Under the pieces are notes generated by a model. The model searched no databases and had not been told where the DNA came from. It saw only the letters and a list, made by a program, of their open reading frames with translations. Shown piece by piece: positions 42,566 to 54,862 of a stretch of DNA of 64,000 bases (position 1 is the first letter of the stretch; each line of letters starts with the position of its first letter). Position numbers and translations under genes: made by a program. This DNA is from Echria macrotheca (Eukaryota; Ascomycota; Sordariomycetes; Sordariales; Schizotheciaceae): the NCBI GenBank assembly GCA_030411725.1, contig MU839831.1, positions 1,550,001 to 1,614,000 on the forward strand, read 5' to 3'.

Positions 42566-43016
42566 CTTAGTTCCTTTGTCATGGTCGCGAGCGCACAGCT
42601 GCGACGACTGGGCCGTGTTGGGCCAGGAAGGAGCACCTGAGAGATTGGCGCTAAGGATGCTTGTTGTGTGGAAGAGAGATGGCCCTGTGGCCCTGGCCAA
42701 ATACAGGTGCTGTGGTGCGTGCCTGCCTGCTTCCCTGCGAGGGTACTCCTTCCCAGCCTAACACACCCGAGGCGGGATAGCGATACGCACCGACCAGAGG
42801 ACCTGTATTTAGCTAGGGCCACAGGCCTTCTTCCTCTCCCAACTTGGCCCACGTGCTGTGCCGCAGCACCACACACCAACCAAATCAACTGTCACTTCAA
42901 CATACAGGAAACGTGATTCAGATTCTCAAAGCACGATATCTCTTCTCAGCCCCAAGTATATTCACTAATATTATGACCATCGTATCAACACCTTGTTTCC
43001 GTCTCAGAACCGGATG
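42566..43016. other. Intergenic region with foldback element
   Basis: About 450 bp between convergent genes. Its dominant feature is the long inverted repeat at 42670-42840, listed separately. No coding signal. Confidence 0.5.
42670..42840. repeat. Inverted repeat / foldback element (MITE-like)
   Basis: Two imperfect arms of about 50 bp (42670-42722 and 42784-42840) are reverse complements around a loop of about 60 bp. The best-conserved core is TGTGGCCCTNGCNAAATACAGG. Related fragments occur at 37920-37950 and 50421-50442. The structure is consistent with a short non-autonomous inverted-repeat element or a transcript hairpin; target-site duplications were not established. Confidence 0.6.
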
Positions 43017-43306
43017 CTAATGAGAGGCCTTGTCCCAGCCCTGCTGCCAGGTGGCGAGCATGTCATTGGTGGCTGCCTTCCGGGCCTTGACGAGGGCGGC
43101 AATGTCAACCACTGGCTCGCCAAACAAGAGTTTTTCAGCCACGGATGGTGGCCCATTCAGGTACTGCTGCACCCCCGCTCGCGTCATCTGTTCAGCGCCT
43201 AGCACCCTGCTTTCAAACACTGTCAGTATCACAATGTCGGCGATGCACGGACCACTTACCGGCGACCTCCTGTTCCCGCGGTTCCAGAGGTGGATGATGG
43301 GCACAT
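43017..43306 (-). CDS. Possible small protein, 78 residues
   Basis: Proposed exons 43306-43260 and 43206-43017 with a 53-bp intron (GTAAGT to AAGCAG) that joins TGGR to RVLGAEQMTRAG. The second exon reads convincingly: VQQYLNGPPSVAEKLLFGEP, VVDIAALVKARKAATNDM and a closing WQQGWDKASH. No signal peptide or membrane segment. I do not recognise the family, and the first exon is short and low in complexity, so the start is uncertain; a longer upstream exon is possible. Confidence 0.4.
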
Positions 43307-43857
43307 GTTGGTGGTGGCAGCGTGGAATCCAGATAAATAACAGCGAGGATGGGGACAAGTACCAAACGATTTGCTGTAGTTTTTGCGATCTGATTAAATT
43401 GATGCGAGTGCAGCAAGATCTAGGCTTCATTTCACGGAAGATGCTCAACAACTTTATACCTCCGCCACATCCCCTTTCTTCGTGCCTCTCTCGACGGAAG
43501 CAGCAAGACATCTCTATGAGCAACGAAATCTCAGTGTCAACCTCCCCGAGGACTAACGACAGAGGGGGGCCGTAATTCGATGTTGCGGACGCTGTGTCTT
43601 CTCCCACACCGACCTGCGACACCGGAAAAGGCCAGGGGTTTGTCCCGCGCCTCATTGGCCGGCTGCCAGAGTGAAGACACAGGTTTGTCTTTTGAAGATG
43701 GGTGGCCTCCCGCGAGTCACGTGAATCAGTCTTGGAAGAAAACGTCTGACTCTCTGGGACCCTTTCAGGCTGACAACACTGAGCTTCAAGTGTTTCCAAG
43801 CGCCCCCCCGAATCCGTACTCCGAGAATCTCACCCTGCGAGAAATTACCTGGTAACC
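43307..43857. other. Divergent intergenic region
   Basis: About 550 bp between the small minus-strand gene and the zinc-finger gene. Presumed promoters; no element could be named. Confidence 0.45.
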
Positions 43858-46800
43858 ATGCCAGCAGGACCAGGACCATTCACATCTGAGGAAAGGAGAG
43901 GGCTTGCCAGTCGTAGAGGCCAAGGTACGTATCTGGGGGCCAGGCTCGACTCGTTGAGCAGCGAGACGCTTTGGCTCGACCGCTTCCACCCATGTGAACC
44001 ACTTGCTAATACGATAATATTGCAGGCCGTGGGACACCAGCTTTCGGACGCCGCCTGCTTCCTATCAAAAGACTGGAAGAACCAAGGGAAACAACTCGGC
44101 CCCTGGCCTGCCCATTCTGGAAGTCTGACGCGACAAAATACAAAGATTGCTTCCAACATCGCTTCTTGGATGGGGCGCAGCTCAAACTACACCTGTCCCG
44201 ATGCCATTACACTTCTGACACTTCTGCGCACAGCTGCAAGACTTGTCGGGCCACGTTTTTAAGCGAGGTCAATCTCAAGAACCATCTTGATACAAACCCC
44301 AAGTGCATAGGTCCAGTTCGTCCCGACGCCTTCGGTCCCAGCGGGAAGGGTTTCGCTTATTCTATCAGCGTAACGGACTGGGACGCTATCAGTTATGCCA
44401 CAAGGCACCGGACGGGGTCAGCTGAGGCTCTCTGGGAACAGATATGGCATATCCTCTTCCCAAACCACCCTACACCATTACCCTATGCTGAAACGGAATT
44501 TTCATCTGGGGACCTGTTTCTCCTTTGCCAGGACTTGATATCCACCGGCTCCCAACAGCTTTCCGCCGTAGTCAATCACGAATTAATCCTCAGTGGAAGA
44601 ACTACTCCAGCTGTCATCTCCAAATTCCTGGAAGGCTTCTGCCGCGACTGGGCGCGGCGTCAAGCCTCTGTCACATCGCCCGAGAAAGACGAGCCGACAA
44701 GCCGAGAGCTCTCGGCTGCTTCCGCCGAAAACAGACTCGATGGAAATGGGAGCTTTCATGTCACGAATGAAGTCCACCTGGTCCGACGCGACGGACCTTT
44801 CAACGGGCAAGGGTCTGCATCACCTCACACCTTGCAGCCCCGCTCTAATACATGGGAGTTCCACTTGGGCGCTGGTGATGTCCGCGAGCGGGACTCGATC
44901 CACTCGGCTGACTCGGGCTTCGCGGAACTCCCGACCATCTACGATTCTTCCCCAACCCTGTCCGAAGGTGCCTCAGTGGCCGCAAAACCCTCATCATTTA
45001 GATGGAGTAGCTCTTCCACCGTGCTACCTTCCATCGGTGACTGGAAATCTTCCGACAGAAATTGGAGCGTTTTGGTCCCCTATTCGGAGGATTCTCGATC
45101 TCATTCCTCGGCACAACACGTCGGAGCCGACTACTTCGAACCCAGCCGGCTTCCATCATTGGAAGCGCTTGGAATAATAAATCCTCAAGCAAATAGTCAA
45201 AGCGTCAAATTTGGCAAAGAGACTGTTTGGGATACGGCAGTGTCTAACACTAACAACGACGCAAAGTCTCCGGCTACTGCCTCCGGGTCGGGGGTAGACA
45301 AGCATGATTCGTCGCCGCCGCCAGTGCCGGACAACGATACGTCAGACAATGAGAGCTTTCCGTCGATATGCGAGGGTGAAAGTCAGACCAGCGGTCCAGA
45401 AACTGGATCTTCTGATATCTTCGAGCTCGGCGATATTCTTGTCTCCGATGGCTCGCGTTTTCTCCCAGCCCTGTCAGCGGCTGTACGGGCTCTCATAGTA
45501 GCTTACGAAGCGGAGTCGCAAATTGTCACTCTTTATGGTATGGCTGGTGCAGCCTTCGACCCTACCGACGCCCCCGAATCTTCACCATCACAGACTACAC
45601 CATCCGACTCCACTGGCTCTCTCGCCTATTCTGGGTTTCATTCCTATCGGACCGAAACAACTTCCCAAGCGTCGTCCCAGAGGGGTGATGCTCCGAAAAA
45701 ACGAGACCGGGAGGAAGACGACGATCCGAGGAAGCGGCCAGCTCCGAAGCGAAAACGCATCGAAAAGAGGGCAAAGCGGCTTGCCTGTCCGTTTCAGAAA
45801 AGATATCCACTGAAGCACTTCTTCTGCGGTGCCGGGGGTGTATCGCGCGGGTTCGTTCACATCAGCCACATCAAAGATCATATCCGTCGCTGTCACATAC
45901 GCTCGGTCTTGTATTGCCCCGATTGTAAGGAAGACTTCAAAAGTTCAGAGAAATTTGCAGAACACGTCAAGCAGCTATCCTGCGAGAAGCAACCTTTTCG
46001 GGACGAGACAGCACTACCGCCGGAGCTAGCTGAATCTCTGAGAGTCAGGGTAAACAAGGTACTGGACTTACCTGAGCAATGGTTCAGTGTCTGGAGGACC
46101 CTATTCCCAGGGGAGGATGAGCCAGATAACTGTTTTGTGGACGATGTCCCTGAGCACATGCTAAAGTATCAAGAGTTCATCGAGAGACGTGGGGACGAGA
46201 CGGTATGTTCCTGGATTGATGATGCATATCTTAACACCTCTGACACATTTCATAGGTCCGACATGTCATCCGCACACATGGCCTGTTGCCAGACAGAGAG
46301 AGGGCCCCCAATGAGGATCCAGAATGCTCCCAGCGGAATGAGGAAGAGATGGTTGCATTTGCTCAGCGCGCCTTCAGTTTAGCTGCCAGAGTTATCTTCC
46401 GAGACTGGGTGGCCGATGCCAATCAAGCGCAGGAAGCCAATCCATCTGGCGGACGGTCCCGCCAAGGCGGTGATACACCTAGGAACAAGGGAAAGGCGCC
46501 GGAGAATCAGAGTACTGCCTCCAAAGGCCCGGATCAGACTAATGATGAAACACCACCGATAACGCGAGCGCCGCCGGCAATTTCAACGCCCTCTGCGGTA
46601 CGGACAGTGCCCGGTGGCATTGTTATGGATCAGCGAACAAATGGTGTCGAAGACAACAGCCTTACAACATTCAATCCAACGCCATATGGGGGTGATGGAA
46701 ATCCATCCGGGTTGATCCAGCCTGGAACCACCCCTCCGCCAGCTCTCTATGGATCAGACCCACCAAATCTTGGAATGGCTTCTAACCAAGCGGTGGATCA

Positions 46801-46987
46801 AGAGGGCCTGCAAGGCGTGGCCGGAGTCTCAGATCCACTGAGAGATGGCGGTTTGGACAATTCTGAAATTTCGTTCGACTTCCAACTTCCCATGACGCCT
46901 GGAGGAACTATCAACTGGGATTCGTGGGATCCGACAACTTTGGGCGCTGAAAATTCCGACTCTGTTATGCACCAGCCCCCAAGTTGA
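43858..46987 (+). CDS. Fungal C2H2-type zinc-finger protein
   Basis: Three exons: 43858-43924, 44026-46202 and 46256-46987, totalling 991 residues; introns of 101 and 53 bp are canonical and phase-consistent. The first block reads LACPFWKSDATKYKDCF followed by GAQLKLHLSRCHY, CKTCRATFLSEVNLKNHL. The second, around residues 640-720, reads RLACPFQKRYPLKHFFCG followed by HISHIKDHIRRCH and YCPDCKEDFKSSEKFAEHV. These are the paired, widely spaced C2H2 units of the ascomycete family whose members start (F/A)CPFxK. Between and after them the protein is disordered, with a basic run KKRDREEDDDPRKRPAPKRK that may be a nuclear localisation signal. After the second block is a helical region (WFSVWRTLFPGEDEPD). 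Likely nuclear; whether it binds DNA is not established for this group. Confidence 0.88.
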
Positions 46988-48216
46988 GTCATGGTGAGTT
47001 TTTCCTGCGCATGCCTTTCATAGTAGGTAGGCAGGTAGCAGAGGGGAGGGTAAATAGAGATACTTATCTAGATAATCACGTGTACCTAAATGGGAGCGGG
47101 AGGGAACAGGAGAATAGTGGGAACGGCAGGCTTCAAGCTAGGTAACTACGTACCTAATAATAACAGACTACACTAACTCCAAGGTGAACATGGCATTGCG
47201 TGCTCTTACTGCGGCGCCGACGGAAGAGAGACGGACAGCACAAGGAGTCGGTTTATTCTGCACAAAGCACATAAAGTAGCTAATAACTCACTTACCTAGG
47301 TAGTTACGCTTTCATATAGATAACACATCATGCAATCCAGGAAAGTGACACTACTGGTGTTCATCCTGCCTATACAGGTGGTTCAGGCAGTGAACGTTAG
47401 CGATAGTTCCACCAAGGTAGCATCAACACACCAGCCATCAGCCCACCCCAAACCGCAAATCACTGGCGTCGATAGTAAAGAGAAAAAGACGACATGTCGA
47501 TGATTTGTAAACGGTCCAGATGCCACGACGTTTTCTCCACTAGACTTACCAAAGCGCAAACGGCACAGCCGTCACCCACATCGGCACACGACTCTCGACA
47601 CGGTCTCCACCGTCGAGTCCGGCCGATTACACCGCCCAACTTCCACACGTGTCCAAGTCCCTTCCACCCCGGCGGCACCATGATGGACGACCGTGTATCC
47701 GAACAAACGACCACCCTTCGCCGGCAAGGGCAAGTGCTCCAGCTGTCCGACCTGGCTGAGTGGTGGTATCGCTGGTGGATGTCTCCATGACAAGCATGCG
47801 CCGGTCAGCTCGGCGTATCAATCGCTCCGCTCCGGGATGGTGACGGCCCCAACAGCTGAGGAACCTGTTTTCGGGCTGGGGCTTCTTGAGATTCCCCCTT
47901 TTTCTCCCGTCCCTAATAAGTTCCCCCAGCCAGTCATTCAAGCTGGAAAGTCCTACTGATAATGTAGTGGCAGGGATCGCTATAACCTACTCCTACCAAA
48001 GCCCACTGCACGTTGTGGCCTTCCTCGTTCTTCTCCATATCATCTCCAGCTTTAGCCTCGTGATTGCAGGATTCTGCGACTTTCACCACAACGGATCAAT
48101 ACTTGAAGTATTTATCGCGTCTACCACACTCTGCTATTGGTCACGTAGGCGTTGTAAATACACCGGCTAGAGGCCCATTCGCCTCCGCCCCGTAAGGTAG
48201 GGGAATCCTAGCATCC
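46988..48216. other. Intergenic region, no supported gene
   Basis: About 1.2 kb between convergent genes. Contains TAGGTAGG-type motifs (47022-47038, 47291-47306). Open frames near 47500-47950 on both strands have no recognisable domains. Confidence 0.5.
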
Positions 48217-50336
48217 TTACAAATCCCCCCACTCCTGTCCTCCACCAACCTCTCCCTCTTCCTCGCCATCACCAACAACAAACCAATCCCTCACCTCGGC
48301 CTTCCCATTCAGCACCCTCTCCCAAACGTCATCCGTACACGTCTGCCTCTTGAGTATATAGCACCGCGGCTCCACCTCCTTGCCCCGTGGCACCTTGACG
48401 CCGCGCACATCCTTCATCCCGTCCGTGACGAGGTCCTCGGTGACCGGCCTGGTCCCCGTGGCAATATCCACGTTGCGGGTGGCGCGCATGAAGATCTCAT
48501 ACGCCGCCTCGGGCTGGTAGGAAGGCACTTCGTGGCCGGCGTTGAAAACGCGGGTGAAGGAGAGGTTGGCATGTTGGCGTGTGAAGCCGCAAGGAGAAGA
48601 GAGGTCGGAAGTCATGAGGGGTGTGTAGCCTGCCGAGGCGAAGACGGAATGTGACGAATGCGGGATGGCGAGGGAGATGGTCTCGCCGCCGAGCCAGTTG
48701 CATGCGTAATCACTGCCAGGTACAGTTAGAGATCGCAAAGAAATGGGGAACGGGGTTGACGTACGAATCGCCGTAGACCATGTGCACCTTGACGCCTCCG
48801 TCCAGCAAGGCACCGAGGCTCTCGATGAAGCCACCCAGAAAAACATCGTACGTGTCGAAGGTGAAGACCTCGTTCACCGCAATGGACAGCGGCGTGTAAT
48901 TCACCGGCACGCCTAGGGCTCCGAGCACCGATTCCTCCGTCAGATAGCCGTACAGATAGGGCGGGGGGAAGGGGTCCGCAAGAGGGTGTGTGATGTCGTA
49001 GCTGCCCGCGTTGGCTTCGGCGACGTAGCCGTCGATGACGCCGAGGAAGTCGCCGAGGACGTTGTTGCAGATGGTGGACACGTTTGCGAAGCTGCCGTCG
49101 ATGGCCGCACGACAGGCGTAGAACTGGTCTTTGAGGCCACCAGAGTGGCGCCAGCTGTGGAGGAGGCTCTCGTAGGTCGACTTGTTGAAGATGGGTATGC
49201 CGTAGGGCTACATGTACTCCCGTCAGCTACATGTAACCATGTTTTGCCCACATCATATCCATAGAGAAACGGGTAAAACAGAAAGATGTAACGGGATTGG
49301 GGAGGTAGACAAGGAAAAGAACCCACGTTATCAAACCCATAGTGGAAATAATCCTCCCCTTGCACCAAAAAGTCGACGCACCCGTTCACAATGCCCAGTA
49401 CGTCGAGATGCAGCTTATGCGCCCCCTCCTCCTCCGACCCCCCCCTATCAATCCGCTCATTCCGCTCCTGGAAGAAACGCATGAAACCAGGTCCATAATG
49501 CCCGCCGTAGCTCTCCGTCCACAAGCTAATCCTATCGTCCTCCGGCTTGTAATGAGGAAACTCAAAGAACCACGTCTGCGCGAAATGCCAGAGCGCGTGC
49601 GCCGCCTGCGCCGTGCTGTGCGCCGTGCTGTTCGGTTTCCCGCTGCTCACGGTACCGACCATGAACGTCATGTTCGTCTCGGGGACCCCGTCGCTGAAGT
49701 CCGCCGGCTCGCTGAGGAACCCAAAGTCCTGGGGCGAGAATGTCGCGTTGGTCGGGACGTCGTATGAGAAGCCGACCTGGTTGGGCTGGTCGATGTAGAG
49801 CATGTTGACCTCGTTGTTCCAGCTCCACGGATTCAAAACGGTGGATTTTGAGTCGGGTGTGACGAAGCAGGGCCCGTTTTCTTCTAGCAGGCCCATGATC
49901 GAGGAGCCTCCGGGGCCGCCGTTGAGCCAGATGGCGAGGGGTGCGGTAGAGGGGTTCTTGCGGGCTTCGAAGAACCAGAAGAAGCTGATGGGCGTTTAGT
50001 CAGACACCATATGACTGTAACAATAAGGGCTGTGGGAGGAAGTACGTGTTAATCGGGTAGTCCTGCGGCTCGCCAATGGCGTCATCCAGAAATCCGGGCG
50101 GCAGGTGAACGTAGCCGGCGTACGACTTCACGCCAGGCGTTGTTTCACAAATTCCCGGCTGTGGTATCTGTTAGCTTGCACTGTGTCCGCAGGTGTTCAA
50201 AACTAACCTGTTTGTATGAGATGGTGACATTTTCATGGAACTTGGACTTCAACACCTTGACCCCCTCCGGCTTAGGAGGGAAATGGCAGACTGCCGTCCC
50301 CACGAAGCCGGCGAGAATAATACTGGCATAGTGCAT
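48217..50336 (-). CDS. Secreted serine carboxypeptidase (S10)
   Basis: Five exons: 50336-50208, 50158-50046, 49984-49327, 49207-48765 and 48712-48217, giving 612 residues; all junctions are in phase and restore family motifs. A signal peptide (MHYASIILAGFVGTAVC) directs it to the secretory pathway, for secretion or the vacuole. Catalytic triad: the serine in WTESYGGHYGP, the aspartate in VYGDSDYACNWLGG (reconstituted across the last junction) and the histidine in FNAGHEVPSYQP. The oxyanion/substrate motif LNGGPGGSSIMGLLEENGP is intact. S10 enzymes release C-terminal residues from peptides at acidic pH. Multiple N-glycosylation sequons (NATF, NSTA, NMTF) fit a secreted protein. The C-terminus is extended and acidic. 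Substrate preference (C or D type) is not decided here. Confidence 0.94.
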
Positions 50337-51759
50337 CCTGTTCCCGACCAGTATCTTTTAGACTATAAAGAGGTCGTCAAAAGGAAAAAAAAAGTGAGAT
50401 ATATATGTCTGCAACGTCCTTGGCCTGTATTTATTAGCTAGGTTCGGCGTTTGCTGTGCCGCAATAACTGGCGCGGGGTCAGGGAGGAGCTGCCTATCAA
50501 TAATTGACCTTCCGGAGATATGCCCAGCCCAGATGTGCAATACTGCCCTGGCTTGGACGATGCGGCCAATCCCGCTTTTGTATCGGGACGTAACGACGTT
50601 CAGTAACCACCTTCCTCATATGGTTGCGAGGGGCCGATGATCCCTCATCGCGCAATGCAGGGGCCGTAATCCGACCTTGCCGAGGAGGATGTGCACTGTT
50701 TTCCAAGTCGCTAAACCGTACCATCAGGCAGAAAAGGCAGTGTGTCTCCGTAGAGCGAGGTCTTGTTGAAAGTACCAAAGTACAAGAAGAGTTAAGCATT
50801 GGTCTTTGAGACACTGCGGTTTCCTTGCTATGTTTACCTCGTTCTTGATGACTGCTTTCCAGAGATGATGATGTCACCTCGAGTAATGCTTGGTCCGAAA
50901 TGGAAGCACGTAAATTGGGAAGGAGCAAAGAACCTGAGGAAACAAAATTTTCACCGCCGCGGGCTCAAAGTCCTGAATCTTTTCCTCGACAAGATGCCCC
51001 TGTGACAAACGCACACGTCTGGAGCCAACCATGCACCAAGAAAAGAACACCTGGGCGCCCGACGGGAGCAGAAGCCCAAAGAACCGAGCAATAAAACAAA
51101 AAGAGGTGAGTTATCTGCTTGAACATCGTGTTATCATCCACTATCCGCTTCACGATGTTGACATGCAGATACCCGCACCTCCGCCGATTGGAATCACTTG
51201 TCATATTGGCAAACGGAACGTGTACAAACAGATAGAACGGGGACACGGTGTGGCTGGTCTCTCCCGCCACCCATTTTTCGAGTCTCTCTAACGATCGTTA
51301 GCCTACTGTCGCTAATACCATACCTCGACCTCATGGCTTTGGCTTGTTTGCTCGCAGCAGGCTCACCAAATGCATCGAGGCCTACAGCCGGATACTGGCG
51401 GCCGCCAGGTGCAAACATGAACGGAGAGACGGATACTGACCTGTCCCGGGGAAGCAAACAGGGAAACCGGGATGCGAGAGTTACGGGCCTAAGGTCATCC
51501 TCGCCGAGGTCAGCCTGAAGAAGATCAATAAATATCCAGTCCTCGAGTCGCCGAATGCGATTGGGCTTCTCAACTTACATGCTCGCGGTTCCAAGAGAAA
51601 AACAGAAGCAACCCTAACTTCCCTCCCAATTCACATTTGCTTCCCAACGCGACAACGTTGGCGCATCTCAAACATTTTCTTTCTCACCTCCAACTCCCAT
51701 CTTCCAAGTTGTATTTGACCCTGCCACCCCACTACACGGCTTCCTCGATCACACAGAGC
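50337..51759. other. Divergent intergenic region
   Basis: About 1.4 kb between the carboxypeptidase and the dynamin-like gene. Includes a GGCCTGTATTTATTAGC fragment (50421-50442) related to the foldback element. No gene supported. Confidence 0.5.
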
Positions 51760-54246
51760 ATGAAACTGGCGCCTAGTCCTAAATTGACAAACGTGCAAGC
51801 TTCTAGGATGGATGCAGACAGCGTCGGCTTGGGCAACCGTGCCCTTCTCGACAAAGTCGACAAGCTGCGAGAGCTTGGCATCTCGTCGCAGATCCCTCTC
51901 CCGCAGGTACGTTGCCTCCAGACTTCTAGAGCGCAAGTCTGCGAAGCTAATTTTGTCCAACCAGATCGTCGCTGCTGGAGAGCAGTCGGCCGGCAAGTCC
52001 AGTCTGCTGGAAAGTCTGACTGGCATTTCGTTCCCGCGTTCGGTGTCGCTCTGCACCCGCTTTGCCACCGAGATCATCTGCCGCCGCGAGAAGGAAATCA
52101 GCATCGTCGTGACTATCCAGCCTGCTAGCGGCTCATCGGATGATCATGCCAAGAGCGTGCGCGAATTCCGTCGCACTGTTTCGAGCTTTACCGGGGAGGA
52201 ATTTGCAGATGTGTTCAAGGAGGTATGTCTGACTTCCCTGCACTATAGGCTTCATCTCCCGAGCGAAGGATGAAAGGCTAACAACGTCAAGGCAACCAAA
52301 GTGATGGGCATCAAGACGGATCCGACGTCAGACTCCTCCGCGCCAACTTTCACCCGCGACGTTCTCCGCATCGAGAAGAATGGCCCCAGTGAGGAGCATC
52401 TTACGCTCATCGACGTCCCGGGTATATTTGAGAACGAGTCGCCCGGCCTCACCACGAAGCATGACATCGAACTGGTCAAGAACTTGGTCAAGGAGTATAT
52501 TAAGGATACCCGTACAATGTCAGTTCACATACTTTGCAAGCTGTCAGATTGGCGCTAACACTGGGACCAGAATCCTCGCCGTCGCCCCATGCAACACCGA
52601 TATTGCTACGCAAACCATCATCCGCTTCGCAGCCGAAGTTGATCCCAAGGGCAAGCGCACCCTCGGAGTGCTGACCAAACCCGACCTTGCCGTCGAAACG
52701 GCGACCAAGAACGCGGCGGCCGAGCTTGTCCGTGGTCGTCGCAACGATAACTTGGGTTATTGTGTGGTCCGTAATCGTGGCGCTGATGACCACAGCGTTA
52801 CCATTGACATGGACGCTCGCAATGCCGAAGAGAGCGCCTTTTTCTCCCAGGAACCCTGGTCAAAGCTTGACAAGTCTCGCCTGGGCATTCCCGCGCTCCG
52901 GGCCCGGCTGCGAGAACTTCTCATGGATCGTACCAAAAGCGAGTTCCCCAGCGTGAAGCGTGAGGTGGCTGCAACACTCAAGGAGGCGAAGGAGCAACTC
53001 CAGGCACTGGGAGACTCGAGAGCTGAGACAGATGAGCAGCGGGCCTATCTCGGTCACATCGCCATCCGCTTCGCCGATCTCGTCAAATTTGGGTTGGATG
53101 CATACTACAACGGTGACGAAGTGTTTCTGAAGAGCAAGAACCTGCGGCTGATCACGAGGATGCGAGATCTCAACGACGCATTCGCCGAAACTTTCTACTG
53201 GATGGGACACCAGATTGAGTTTGAATCTGACACCAAGCCCACTCTGAGTGACCAAGAAGATGAGGAGGATGGGTCTGTGTCAGTGCGACGAGAAGATCTC
53301 TATGACTCACCCCTCAGTATTCCCATCGAGCTCGAGGAGGACCTTGACGGCATTCTTATTGAGCCCTTTGACTGCCCTGATCCCCAGAACGGCTCGCTTC
53401 TCAACCGCATTCAGGTTATGTATAAGGAAAACCGTGGGTACGAACTTGGAACGGTAAGCCCCATCCATTGTCTGCGCGTCTTACCTCGTCGTGAGCCTGA
53501 AAGCTAACACATCATCAACAATCCAGTTCGGAAGTTCCATGATCCCCGCCGCGTTCCGTCTCCAGGCCACAAAGTGGGAAAAGATGGCTCTTGCACATGT
53601 CAGCAACGCTATTCTTGTCGTCCATCACTTCATCAACGCCATGATAGCCGAAGCGTGTCCCGACGAGACGGTACGCTATGCATTGTGGCAGGCTATTCTC
53701 GAAGAGCTTGGGAAGCGGTACCAGCGGGCCATGGACCATGTCCGCTTCTTGCTGGACGTTGAACTGAACGGGAAGTCGGTCACCTGCGTCCCAAATTTCG
53801 AAACCGCACTTTCCTCGGCGGAGGGCAAGCGGATGATGGATCGTCTAAAACCCCACGCCGTTGAGATATGTGAACAAACCCAGAAATTCAGCGGCATTTC
53901 AAAGGGGGAGTATGTGCGTATCGAAGATGTGGCCGAGCTGAACGGAGAAACCAGACAGAACGAAGTCGACCCGGTCTGTGAGAAAATCCACGACGTGACC
54001 AAGGCGTACTACGAGGTGGCTCGCGCGCGCTTCGTTGATGGCATCTGCGTCTATGCCGTCGACCACTTCCTGCTCAGCAGCAAGGACAGTCCGCTGCGCG
54101 TCTTCGGGCCCGACTACGTCTTGTCCATGACGGCCGAGCAGCTCGAGATGATCGCGGCTGAGGATGCGGCGACGCGCAGCACCAGACTCCGGCTGAAGGA
54201 GCGCATCAAGCTGCTCGAGCAGGCCGTCAAGATTTTGCGCGCTTGA
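51760..54246 (+). CDS. Dynamin-family GTPase (Mx-like architecture)
   Basis: Five exons: 51760-51906, 51965-52222, 52292-52518, 52571-53453 and 53527-54246, totalling 744 residues; the four introns (52-73 bp) have good splice sites. A second in-frame ATG at 51808 (MDADSVGLGN) could be the true start. GTPase motifs are complete: G1 GEQSAGKSS, the switch threonine in LCTRF, G3 DVPGIF, G4 TKPD. The middle/stalk region and a C-terminal GTPase-effector domain (YYEVARARFVDGICVYAVDHF and a coiled-coil end) follow. There is no PH or Pro-rich domain, as in Mx proteins and fungal relatives of Vps1/Dnm1; sequence differs enough that it is probably not either. Such proteins polymerise on membranes or ribonucleoprotein targets; the exact role in filamentous fungi is unknown. 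Confidence 0.92.
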
Positions 54247-54862
54247 AATGTCGGCGGTTTGTTGGGTGTGGATTACCGAATTCGGAAAAGAGGCATAAAT
54301 CATGTGGACTAAATGGACTTAGCTAGAAGCTAGACAGGTAGATTCGACAACAAGTAAATGTCTCGTAGAAGCCTTTCTGCAAACCTGTGTGTGAAATCAA
54401 GGAAAGGCTGGTTGATCTGAATTCTGACAATACCCACACCGCTGTTGTTTTTGACATGGAAGTACTAACAAGTTATCCCTCATGGTCCCAGATCTTAAAA
54501 CCCTCTCGTCCCTTTGCGGTGGGTTAATTCTGTGCTCGTACAATCAATTGATAGCCTCTTCCACTCCGCATGTTGCACTTCAACATTTGAATCCAAGTAA
54601 AGGCGACTTCCCAACGTGTAACTTCATGTTTCCGGCAGATTCCATCCCGATTATCATTAATATCCACAACAACATAACATATCCGGTACCTTGTGTTGCA
54701 ACAGTCATATTACCAAACCCCCAAGACCAAAGCTCTAGACAATTATTATAGACATTCAGAGAAAGAGAAATATTAGAAACCCCATGAATAACGCCGGAAA
54801 ATGCTCAAACACCGTCCAAATGCGATCCGATCCGATACCGTCATGAATCATACATATCCAAA
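54247..54862. other. Convergent intergenic region
   Basis: About 615 bp containing both 3' flanks; AT-rich, with no gene or named element. Confidence 0.45.
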
